64,000 nucleotides of DNA from an uncultured Prevotellaceae bacterium. GTDB lineage: Bacteria; Bacteroidota; Bacteroidia; Bacteroidales; Bacteroidaceae. Under the pieces are notes generated by a model. It did no database searches and was not told the DNA's origin. It saw nothing but the letters and a program-made list of their open reading frames with translations. The stretch covers positions 62,001 to 126,000 of the forward strand of contig CADAAR010000008.1 in assembly GCA_902785945.1 (NCBI GenBank), read 5' to 3'. Position 1 is the stretch's first letter. The number at the start of each line of letters is the position of its first letter. Shown here one piece after another: positions 42,459-50,726 of this stretch. The position numbers and the translations under genes are program-made.

Positions 42459-42488
42459 AATGCAAATATAAAATATTTGCCCATAAAT

Positions 42489-42519
42489 TTTGCTCGTTTC
42501 ACTTTTTTTTGTATCTTTG
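42489..42519 (+). promoter_or_regulatory. Promoter of HTCS-2
   Basis: TTTG (42489-42492), 19 nt, TATCTTTG (42512-42519): full consensus, 50 nt before the ATG. Confidence 0.8.
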
Positions 42520-42569
42520 TCCCCGTAAAAGACGAATATAGAAGTTAAACGAGTTTTACCATCTAACTA

Positions 42570-45500
42570 ATGAGACGGAATATCTCTTTTATCTTAGGCC
42601 TTTTCGCTGTGCTGTTGTCGGTACATGCGCAGATGGGACATTTTTATTTCTCAGAGCGGTTTACTAGTGGACTTGTGAATAAGGTCTGCCAAGATCAATA
42701 CGGCTATATCTGGGTTGGTACGGAATACGGACTAAACCGTTTCGACGGCTATCGGTTTACGCCTTTCCTTCATCATCAGAATAATTCGGGAGCGCTTGGC
42801 AACAACGATATTTCAAGTCTGTTTTGTGATAATGATGGACGTCTTTGGATAGGTACTGCCAAGGGACTGGACCGTTATGACTATACGACGGGTCAGTTCA
42901 TTCACTATCCCTTTGAGGGTGATGTGTCACCCCGTGTCGCATGTATCACCCAATGTGACAAGGGACAACTGTATGTTGCCACAGCGGGCTATGGCCTGTT
43001 TAAGATGGACAATGACAAGTTGGTGTCTGTTGAAGATGGCTTTACAACCCCAGGTCAAAATCGTTTCTACAATCAGTTATTCTGCGACAGCAAGGGTCGT
43101 TTCTGGAAATGCGGCTTGGATGATGTTGTGACAATGCGGGAAACTGATGGCAAAGTCATCGAGATGAAGTCGGCCCAGGGCAATGTGATAACCATTATCG
43201 AACGCAACGACGATATATTGGTAGTTAGTCTGCATGGCATCTCCATCTATGCTGATGGTATGCTGAAACCGGCTTCTTTTGATATGTCCGCCTTTGGTGG
43301 TAGTATTCTATTGGCTAGTGCATTCCGTGATCACGTGGGTGATATATATATAGGTACGCGCGGAGATGGCCTGTTCCGACTCCCTAAAGAAGGCCAGAAA
43401 ATCGAACGTGTGGAGTGTATTGCCTGGGGTATTGACCTGAATAAGGCCAAGATCTGGGATATAAATGAGGACCGTAATGGTAATCTATGGTTGGCCTGTT
43501 ACTCCAAGGGATTAGTGCATTTGCGTCATATCCCCCCCCAGTTCAGGACCATGAGCTTCAGCGCACAGGGTATAGATATTGCCTCTTCGTTGTCGTCGGT
43601 ATGCGAGGGTGACGGTGGCATGATATGGGTGACGGTACAGGGTAATGGCATTTACGGTTTTAACCGTCAGGGGCGTATCGTGGCCAAACCGGCATGTCCC
43701 CCGAATCCGGAGTTTATCTTCCGCGACAGACAGAAACGCTATTGGGTGGGCACCGATGATGCTCTCTATGCCTATGACCCGTCGAAGGGTCGAAGCCAGA
43801 AGCAGGTTTCCTTTGATTGCGACAAGTTTAACGACATGACCAGCGACGATACCGGTAATATTTATATATCTACCTATTCTAGGGGCTTCTGCATTTATAA
43901 TCCTCAGACAGGACAACTGCGTCATTTCCGCTCTGCTGACCGGGATTCGCTGCGTGGGCATATCTGCAACGACTGGGTGTTGGCGATGATGCCCGATAAT
44001 AAAGGGCATATTTGGCTGGCTACTTCCGATGGCGTGTCGTGTTATGATCCCAAGACCGACAGCTTCCTTTCACAAGGGTGGCTGCAGTTGCTGACAGGCG
44101 TTAAGTGTAATTCCCTCTGTGCTACGAGTCGTGGAGAAATCCTGATAGGTACTGACCAGGGGCTGTATGTGTATAAGGAGTCTAGAGTCGGAAGTCAGGA
44201 GTCCAAAGAACCGCAGTTGGTGGAGGAAATGAGCGATAAGGTGATAGGTTATATCGTCGAGGCTGACAATGGAGATATCTGGTGCTCTACACCAATGGGC
44301 CTATGGCAGTATGATGTCAGTAAGAAGGCATATATTGGCCATGTCAACGGTAATGGCCTGATCACGAAGGAGTATGTTAACTGCGTAGGACTCCATACCG
44401 ATGACGACTTTATTTATTTTGCCACTAACGACGGTCTGGTTAGTTTCCGTCCATCGAATGTGAAGAGCAGTAGGACAGAGTTGAAAGATGTACAGCTGAC
44501 GGGTTTCACCATCGCCGGACGTGAATCGAGGCCTGTCATAGGTTCCGACCGTTTTAAAGTGTCCTATATGGAGACGGAATTGACGTTGGAATTCTCGTTG
44601 CTTGATTTCAATAATCCTCGTAGCCTGACTTATGAATACCGTGTGGGAAGAGGGGCATGGATCCAGAATCCACAGGGAATCAATGTCATCCAGCTGAGTC
44701 ATTTGCAGCCAGGAACCTATTCTATCGATGTACGGGCCCGTTCTGGCGATCTTTGTTCGGACACGAAGACTATTACGGTTGAAGTGACGCCTCCTTGGTA
44801 TCGTACGTGGCTGGCCTATTGCCTCTACTTCTTGGCTCTTGCTGCTCTCGTTGGCTTTATTTTCTATAGTTATCGCCGTAGGGCCAATCGGCAGATGGAT
44901 GAGGAGAAGATGAAGTTCCTCATTAATGCTACCCATGACATCCGTTCACCGCTGACCATCATCCTATCGGCTCTGAAGAAGATTAAGGGCGAGGCTAATC
45001 CTGCCGTTGACACCATCGAACATAATGCCGAGCGCATCCTGAATCTCGTCAATCAGATCCTCGATGTAAGGAAGATCGACAAGCAACAGATGCAGCTCCA
45101 TTGTCAGCAGACTGATATCGTGGCTTTTACCGATGGTGTCTGTCGGATGTTTGATTTTCCGGCAAAGGAGCGTGACATCCATTTCAGTTTCAATCATGAG
45201 GGACTCGACCATTTAGATGCTTGGATTGACCGCACTCAGTTCGACAAGGTTATTTCTAATCTGCTCTCCAATGCCTTTAAATACAGCAATGACGGGGGCA
45301 GCGTGGTTGTGAGTTTAGGAGTCAGGAATCAGGAGTCGGGAGATGGGAGACGGGAGCTGGAACTCTCGGTGTCTGATAATGGTGTGGGCATTGATGAAGA
45401 CAGCCTGAAGCATATCTTCGATCGTTTCTATCAGGGTAGTAATTCCCGTCGCATGCATATCAACGGCACGGGTATCGGTCTGAACCTGTGTAAGATGATT

Positions 45501-46430
45501 GTGGCCATGCATCACGGCACTATCGAGGCCCAAAACCGTACGGATGACAAGGGCGCTGTCTTTACTGTCCGTCTGCCATTGGGCAAGGATCATCTTAAGC
45601 CGGAGGAGATGGAAACCCAGACGGAGATTCTCCAGGTTACCCGTGCTAAGTCATCTTCTTCTAAGTATCGTGTCCTCATCGTCGACGATGATCTAGAAAT
45701 GGCCCGTTATGTGTCTACGGAACTGGGCCGTTACTATCAGTTTGGTATCTGTCCGAATGGTAAGGAAGGCCTGAAAGAACTGTTGACCAACGAATACGAT
45801 GTTGTGGTGAGCGATGTGATGATGCCTGAAATGGACGGATTTACCATGCTGCGACTCATCAAGACCAATATCAATATCTTGCATGTGCCGGTCATCATGC
45901 TCACCTCCAAAGCCGATGTGGCCAACCGTCTGGAAGGCTTGGAACGTGGTGCTGATGCCTTCCTGGCCAAACCCTTCGATATGGAAGAGTTACACATGGT
46001 GATCGAGAATCTGGTGCAGAGCCGTCTCCGCTTGAAGGGTAAGTATTCCGGCGCCCAGCAGGCGCAGGCCGACAAAGTGGACCAGCCAGAGGTCAAAGGC
46101 AATGACGAGGTGCTGATGGAGCGTATCATGAAGGTCATCAACAAGAATATCTCCGACAGCGACTTCAATGTGGAACGCTTGACACAGGAAGTAGGTATCA
46201 GCCGTGTGCAGTTGCATCGCAAGATGAAGGAGCTTACGGGCATCTCTACCAGCGAATTTATCCGCAATATCCGTCTGGAGCAGGCCGCAAGACTGTTGAA
46301 AGAACAGAAAATCAATGTGACACAGGTGGCCTATACGGTGGGATTCTCCAATCTGGCCCACTTCTCCACTATCTTCCGCAAGCATTTCGGAGTGGCTCCT
46401 TCAGAGTACGCTGAGCGCGAAGCGGAATAA
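42570..46430 (+). CDS. Hybrid two-component system regulator (HTCS-2)
   Basis: This is a 1,286-residue protein with the same architecture as HTCS-1. It has a signal peptide (LLSVHAQ), about 14 Reg_prop propeller repeats (DQYGYIWVGTEYGLNRFDGY onward), a Y_Y_Y domain and a membrane helix at about 750-770 (AYCLYFLALAALVGFIFYSY). The HisKA domain has His789 (NATHDIRSP), and HATPase_c has NLLSNAFKYSNDGG and GTGIGL. The receiver has Asp1082 (VVSDVMMPEMDG), and a C-terminal AraC domain ends in the FSNLAHFSTIFRKHFGV helix. Two in-frame purine-rich inserts are visible in exposed loops: KESRVGSQESKEPQ (about 44180-44220) and VRNQESGDGRREL (about 45318-45358). It is divergent from the FAS1/SusCD operon, its probable target. 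Confidence 0.95.
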   Translation: MRRNISFILGLFAVLLSVHAQMGHFYFSERFTSGLVNKVCQDQYGYIWVGTEYGLNRFDGYRFTPFLHHQNNSGALGNNDISSLFCDNDGRLWIGTAKGLDRYDYTTGQFIHYPFEGDVSPRVACITQCDKGQLYVATAGYGLFKMDNDKLVSVEDGFTTPGQNRFYNQLFCDSKGRFWKCGLDDVVTMRETDGKVIEMKSAQGNVITIIERNDDILVVSLHGISIYADGMLKPASFDMSAFGGSILLASAFRDHVGDIYIGTRGDGLFRLPKEGQKIERVECIAWGIDLNKAKIWDINEDRNGNLWLACYSKGLVHLRHIPPQFRTMSFSAQGIDIASSLSSVCEGDGGMIWVTVQGNGIYGFNRQGRIVAKPACPPNPEFIFRDRQKRYWVGTDDALYAYDPSKGRSQKQVSFDCDKFNDMTSDDTGNIYISTYSRGFCIYNPQTGQLRHFRSADRDSLRGHICNDWVLAMMPDNKGHIWLATSDGVSCYDPKTDSFLSQGWLQLLTGVKCNSLCATSRGEILIGTDQGLYVYKESRVGSQESKEPQLVEEMSDKVIGYIVEADNGDIWCSTPMGLWQYDVSKKAYIGHVNGNGLITKEYVNCVGLHTDDDFIYFATNDGLVSFRPSNVKSSRTELKDVQLTGFTIAGRESRPVIGSDRFKVSYMETELTLEFSLLDFNNPRSLTYEYRVGRGAWIQNPQGINVIQLSHLQPGTYSIDVRARSGDLCSDTKTITVEVTPPWYRTWLAYCLYFLALAALVGFIFYSYRRRANRQMDEEKMKFLINATHDIRSPLTIILSALKKIKGEANPAVDTIEHNAERILNLVNQILDVRKIDKQQMQLHCQQTDIVAFTDGVCRMFDFPAKERDIHFSFNHEGLDHLDAWIDRTQFDKVISNLLSNAFKYSNDGGSVVVSLGVRNQESGDGRRELELSVSDNGVGIDEDSLKHIFDRFYQGSNSRRMHINGTGIGLNLCKMIVAMHHGTIEAQNRTDDKGAVFTVRLPLGKDHLKPEEMETQTEILQVTRAKSSSSKYRVLIVDDDLEMARYVSTELGRYYQFGICPNGKEGLKELLTNEYDVVVSDVMMPEMDGFTMLRLIKTNINILHVPVIMLTSKADVANRLEGLERGADAFLAKPFDMEELHMVIENLVQSRLRLKGKYSGAQQAQADKVDQPEVKGNDEVLMERIMKVINKNISDSDFNVERLTQEVGISRVQLHRKMKELTGISTSEFIRNIRLEQAARLLKEQKINVTQVAYTVGFSNLAHFSTIFRKHFGVAPSEYAEREAE

Positions 46431-46437
46431 GGCAGGG

Positions 46438-46521
46438 GTATTGGGAAATAAGGGACCCTTATTGGAAAATAAGGGCAGGTTATCGAGAAATAAGGGGTTG
46501 TTATCGCATGATAAGAGCCCC
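46438..46521 (+). repeat. Four 21-bp tandem repeats
   Basis: Units at 46438-46458, 46459-46479, 46480-46500 and 46501-46521 share the pattern TTATYGnnAAATAAGGG plus 4 variable bases. The array begins 7 bp after the HTCS-2 stop, and its last two units form the terminator described next. Confidence 0.8.
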
Positions 46522-46528
46522 TTGTTTT
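46492..46528 (+). terminator. Terminator of HTCS-2 formed by the tandem repeats
   Basis: AAGGGG and TTATC in unit 3 to 4 pair with GATAA and CCCCTT around loop GCAT, followed by GTTTTTC. Confidence 0.65.
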
Positions 46529-46624
46529 TCTTAAATGTAACGTAAAACACCCTGTTTTTGCCTATAGTTTACAAAAATGAAAGCAAATGAAACAATTGTA
46601 TAAACGTGTTTGTACGTTATTGTA

Positions 46625-46632
46625 TACCTTTG
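46625..46632 (+). promoter_or_regulatory. -7 box upstream of the large secreted protein gene
   Basis: TACCTTTG, 52 nt before the ATG, without a proper -33. The motif ACAAAAATGAAAGCAAA lies 37 nt further upstream. Confidence 0.6.
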
Positions 46633-46684
46633 CACCCAGAAATTTCTAATTTTTTTATTAACTTTCATTTTAAACTTTAACAAC

Positions 46685-49600
46685 ATGAGAAAAACTTACC
46701 AAATGATTCTTGCTCTGGCATTACTGATGCTGGGCGCAACGAATGCTATGGGACAGAAGATTTATCGGACTGATGTCGATAAGTCGATGTTCAAAGCATG
46801 GACAAGTGAACAGCCTGGTGCCCAAGAGGTGGCTGATCCACAACCGATTGACGTTTCGGATGAGAATCCGAACGGAACCGCTTTCTCCTGTGATTACAAT
46901 CTTTACAAGGAGTTAGGCGATTGGAGTGGTATTTTTGGAAGTTCTGCAGCTTACTATCTGTGGTATGCAGACCTGACAGGTACCACAAAGATGTATTTCA
47001 AGGGTTCTGTAGGTTTCAAGTTCTGGGTGCAGTTCAACCGTCAGGCTCCTGAAGAGGGCGGTGATGCCCATGGTGGTGCTATGGTTCAGCAAGAACTGAC
47101 TATTGGCGCTGATGGTACAGCCGTTTATGAAATTCCTGCCGACATGACTTATGTACACCTGAACTGTATTAAGACAAAGGGTTCTGGTGTCAGAGGTACT
47201 CTCAATGCGATTGAGATTGAAGGTACTGTGAAGCCTGTTACGGGTATTCTCTCTATGATTAACAATGGTGATGCTGAAGGAACTGATCTTTCCAGCTTCC
47301 CTGTGTCATGGGATGGCCCGAACAATGGTGGTACTGCTAATGAAGTGCCCGAGATCGTTGATGGCGGTGTTAACGGCAGCAAGTGCTTTAAGGTGGTATC
47401 ATACCCCAATCCTACCGAGACCTGGCATACTCAGTTCTATGTGAAGTCTGATGAAGTATTAGCAAAGGGAACTAAGTGGAAGTTAGTGATGTCTATCAAA
47501 GCTGACCATGAGACTAAGATTACGACTTCTGCTCAGGCTGAACCTCGTGCATGGAAGGGTAGTATGGGTATTAATGAATTCAAGGTTACTGAAGAGTGGA
47601 AAGAGTACACTTGGGAAGGCGAAATCGGTGTTGACGGTTTCCAGAGCATCGCATTTGACCTGAACAATGGTGACGAGCGTAATGCTGATGATACTGGTTG
47701 GACACCAGGTAATGGTGGCTGCGGCTTCTTCTTTGATAATATCCAGTTCGGTGTTGACCTTGGTGGCAGCAATCCGATGAGCGATGTTAAACTGGCTTAT
47801 GGTGTTGACGTTATCTGTGTCAATCTGAACAACAATACCAATTTGGTAGACCTTGTTAAGGCAAAGGGTATGGATGTGACTATGCCTGATGAGGCCGGTA
47901 ACATGGTTCGTACTAAGTCTTTGCCATTTGACGATAACTGTGCTACTGTTACTTGGAACGGTAAGACTTGTTCGATTGCTTCTATTGAGGGACGTCTTGA
48001 TGGAAACCTCTATATCTTTATTGCTGATATGGACGGTGAAGACGGTACTGATTTCGAGGATGAGAATGCTGAAGTTAAGGTTGCCTTCACGAACCCGGCT
48101 GATGCCGATCATCATCTGACATTTAGCAATGGTAAGTGGGCTGGACAGGCTGTTCCTGATTTCAGTGGTCAGGTTTGCGAATATGATTATAGCCTGGGCG
48201 AGGGTCAGTTCTACTCATATCTGTATGGTGCTCCTGAGGCAGCTAAGGTTGAGCCTGAGAATGGTTCATTCAACCTGCCTGCTGATTTGAAGGAGTTCAA
48301 GATTACCTTCAACCAGCGTGTAGAAGCTCCAACTGTTGTTGCTAAACTTGATAAGGAGGCTTTGACAGTTTCTCCTGCTGAGGGTCTTGCTAAGGAGATT
48401 ACTTTGACTCGTACTGGTTCTAGTGACCTCTCTGGTGTTAAGACACTTACAATCTCTGAGGCTGTTGGTGAAAAGGGCATGTCTATTAGCAAAAATGGCG
48501 AGCCCATTATCATGAAGTATAGCTTCGGTCAGACTCAGATTGGTGGCGACGATCAGCCTCAGGTAATATATCAAAGTGATTTCACTAATGAAGCTACTCC
48601 TGAGCCAGGAGCAGGTTGGATGGTGAATCTTGATGATGCCGCTGGCGGTTTGCAGCCTGCTAATTCTGGATCAGGTTGCCGTCTGATGCATAGTCAGGGT
48701 GCCTTCGCTGAGGATCTCCTCTACGTAGCACAGCGCGGTACTCCTGCTTCACAAGGCGGTGTAGCTCTCTATGGCACTGTAGAAGGTTATAAGCTTGCTT
48801 TGGAGGGTGGTAAGACCTATCATTTAACCTTTGGCGCTTGCCAACATGATAGAACAGGTGTTGCATTGACTGCTCAGGTTCTTCCAGAAGAAGCAGTAGA
48901 TCCTGACAATGGAATTATCCTTGATGAAAGTCAGATTATTGTTTCCGATCGTAAGGAGATTACACCTGAAAAGACTTCTAAGGAAGCAGTTCGCTTTGAC
49001 CTTACCATTCCTGTTCAGGTAGACGGAAATTATGTGCTTCGCTTTGTTCCCAGCAAGTCTGACGGTACTCCTGGTGGATTTGATGGTTGCGTAGTCTTCG
49101 GTGATGTTAAGGTTGAGTACATCCCTGACGTGATGGGTCTGGTTGAGATGAAGGCTCTGGCTGAGACTCTTGAGAATGCAAAGGCTACTCGTGAGAATAA
49201 TGCTGATAGCCGTTATGAGGGTCCTGCCTACACTGCTCTTGACAATGTGATTAATGAGTATGACGGCAAGGTAATGACCGCTCCTTCTGCTTACGAAAAG
49301 GCTCAGGATGAATTGAAGGCTGCTGTTGAGGCTATGTCTGCTCACCGTAAACTGTGCGATGAGTACGATGCACTGCCAAATCAGTTGTTCGATGTTTGGT
49401 ATGCCAACAAGGATACTAAGTTCAATACTACTGAACTGTTCGCTAAGTTGAAGCCTATGCTTGATAAGTATGGTACTGTTGTGACTACTACTACTGAGGA
49501 CGGAACAACTATTGATGAGTTGGAGTCATTCTTGATTCTCAAGGACGATGCTGAGCTGACTGCTGCTAAGACGGAATTGTCTGAGTTGATTGACATGGCT

Positions 49601-50578
49601 AAAAAGATGTTTACTACGGGTCAGTCTCATAACTGGTATGGTGGCGGTGATCGTACCACTGGTTATGCTGCTCTTCACGAGCGTCTCCGCCGTGGTGTTG
49701 CTCTGCTCGAGAGTCTCGGTTATCCTGAGGATACTTATGAAATCCGTAGTGCTAATGCTGAGCTCGGCGACAACGACGAGATTGCTGAAGCAATTATGAA
49801 CCGTGCTTCTGCCATTATTCTTGGTGACTTTGTCAATGGTACTAACCAACTCTTTGCAGTTGATGAAGAAACAGGTGAACCTGCTACTTATGACCTGAGT
49901 GTATTCGCCAAGAACCCGAACATTTATTCACCAGCTAATTCTACTGATCTTCCTGGTTGGACTGCTGCAAGAGGTACTGTAACGGTATTCCCAGGTTGGG
50001 GTGCAGAGCATACCACTCAGACTGCTTATGCTGAGGACTGCCAGATTCATGCTGGTTGGCATCCTAGCAATCTCCCCATGGTTGAGCAGACCATTGAGAA
50101 GCTGCCTGCTGGTATCTATTCTATCAATATTGATGGTAGCGACAACAACTCATCAGTGTCTGACGGTACTTATGGATATGTGAAGGTTACTGGTACTCCT
50201 GAATACAATGATGGAGATGAACTTGATCCTGAAGTCCATTTTGCTGGCTATGTTCATTGTAGTGGTCTTATTGAGGGCATCGAGGTTCTCGATGGTAAGT
50301 TGACAGTCGGCTTCTCATATGGTGCTGGATCTCAAGCATTCATCAACGATATTACAATTACGATGACCGCTCCTATTGCAGGTCACGATTACTCAGCTGC
50401 TTACAACGAGGTTATCGCCGGTATCGACGGTACCGTTGCTAAGCCTGCTAAGGCACTCCGCATCGAGCTCTTCGATCTCAATGGTCGCCGTGTAGCTAAG
50501 GCTCAGAAGGGTCTCACCATCGTGAAGAAGGTGATGAGCGATGGTTCTGTTAAGACTGAAAAGGTGATTGTGAAGTAA
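46685..50578 (+). CDS. Large multidomain secreted protein, likely glycan-binding, with sorting-like C-terminal tail
   Basis: The protein is 1,297 residues from the ATG at 46685. The upstream in-frame ATG at 46610 lies before the -7 box and is excluded. A signal peptide ends at NAMGQ. Visible parts are a beta-domain to about 170; a CBM-like jelly-roll at about 190-360 (MINNGDAEGTDLSSFPVSWD to GCGFFFDNIQFG); an SbsA-type Ig domain at about 520-620 (EPENGSFNLPADLKEFKITF); and a second jelly-roll at about 630-820. A helical FIVAR-like region lies at about 825-1070, then a third jelly-roll (DLPGWTAARGTVTVFPGWG), and a tail RIELFDLNGRRVAKAQKGL followed by basic residues. No catalytic motif was recognised. 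Codons here favour T at the third position more than in neighbouring genes, which may reflect high expression or separate origin. Confidence 0.65.
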   Translation: MRKTYQMILALALLMLGATNAMGQKIYRTDVDKSMFKAWTSEQPGAQEVADPQPIDVSDENPNGTAFSCDYNLYKELGDWSGIFGSSAAYYLWYADLTGTTKMYFKGSVGFKFWVQFNRQAPEEGGDAHGGAMVQQELTIGADGTAVYEIPADMTYVHLNCIKTKGSGVRGTLNAIEIEGTVKPVTGILSMINNGDAEGTDLSSFPVSWDGPNNGGTANEVPEIVDGGVNGSKCFKVVSYPNPTETWHTQFYVKSDEVLAKGTKWKLVMSIKADHETKITTSAQAEPRAWKGSMGINEFKVTEEWKEYTWEGEIGVDGFQSIAFDLNNGDERNADDTGWTPGNGGCGFFFDNIQFGVDLGGSNPMSDVKLAYGVDVICVNLNNNTNLVDLVKAKGMDVTMPDEAGNMVRTKSLPFDDNCATVTWNGKTCSIASIEGRLDGNLYIFIADMDGEDGTDFEDENAEVKVAFTNPADADHHLTFSNGKWAGQAVPDFSGQVCEYDYSLGEGQFYSYLYGAPEAAKVEPENGSFNLPADLKEFKITFNQRVEAPTVVAKLDKEALTVSPAEGLAKEITLTRTGSSDLSGVKTLTISEAVGEKGMSISKNGEPIIMKYSFGQTQIGGDDQPQVIYQSDFTNEATPEPGAGWMVNLDDAAGGLQPANSGSGCRLMHSQGAFAEDLLYVAQRGTPASQGGVALYGTVEGYKLALEGGKTYHLTFGACQHDRTGVALTAQVLPEEAVDPDNGIILDESQIIVSDRKEITPEKTSKEAVRFDLTIPVQVDGNYVLRFVPSKSDGTPGGFDGCVVFGDVKVEYIPDVMGLVEMKALAETLENAKATRENNADSRYEGPAYTALDNVINEYDGKVMTAPSAYEKAQDELKAAVEAMSAHRKLCDEYDALPNQLFDVWYANKDTKFNTTELFAKLKPMLDKYGTVVTTTTEDGTTIDELESFLILKDDAELTAAKTELSELIDMAKKMFTTGQSHNWYGGGDRTTGYAALHERLRRGVALLESLGYPEDTYEIRSANAELGDNDEIAEAIMNRASAIILGDFVNGTNQLFAVDEETGEPATYDLSVFAKNPNIYSPANSTDLPGWTAARGTVTVFPGWGAEHTTQTAYAEDCQIHAGWHPSNLPMVEQTIEKLPAGIYSINIDGSDNNSSVSDGTYGYVKVTGTPEYNDGDELDPEVHFAGYVHCSGLIEGIEVLDGKLTVGFSYGAGSQAFINDITITMTAPIAGHDYSAAYNEVIAGIDGTVAKPAKALRIELFDLNGRRVAKAQKGLTIVKKVMSDGSVKTEKVIVK

Positions 50579-50604
50579 TCACATCCATCTTAAAATACTC
50601 TATC

Positions 50605-50636
50605 AAAAGTGGCGGACTTCGGTTCGCCACTTTTTT
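50605..50636 (+). terminator. Terminator with UUCG loop
   Basis: AAAAGTGGCGGAC, TTCG, GTTCGCCACTTTT: a 13-pair stem with C(UUCG)G loop and a following T-run. Confidence 0.9.
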
Positions 50637-50692
50637 ATTGTCTTTTTTCACTTTTTTACCTTTCTACCATTTTACTTTTTTACTTTTTTTAT

Positions 50693-50700
50693 TACCTTTG
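50693..50700 (+). promoter_or_regulatory. -7 box of the DUF6057 cassette
   Basis: TACCTTTG, 26 nt before the ATG. The upstream 50 bp are a repetitive ACTTTTTT-type tract, so a -33 element cannot be assigned with certainty. Confidence 0.6.
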
Positions 50701-50726
50701 CAGTCGATATTGCAATTAACAAGGAA

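Noticed and set aside
46438..46521. CRISPR array
   Set aside because: Units are directly adjacent with no spacers, only four copies, and no cas genes nearby. It is a plain tandem repeat.
46610..46684. Upstream extension of the large secreted protein
   Set aside because: The extra 25 codons precede and include the -7 promoter box, and they would bury the clear signal peptide.
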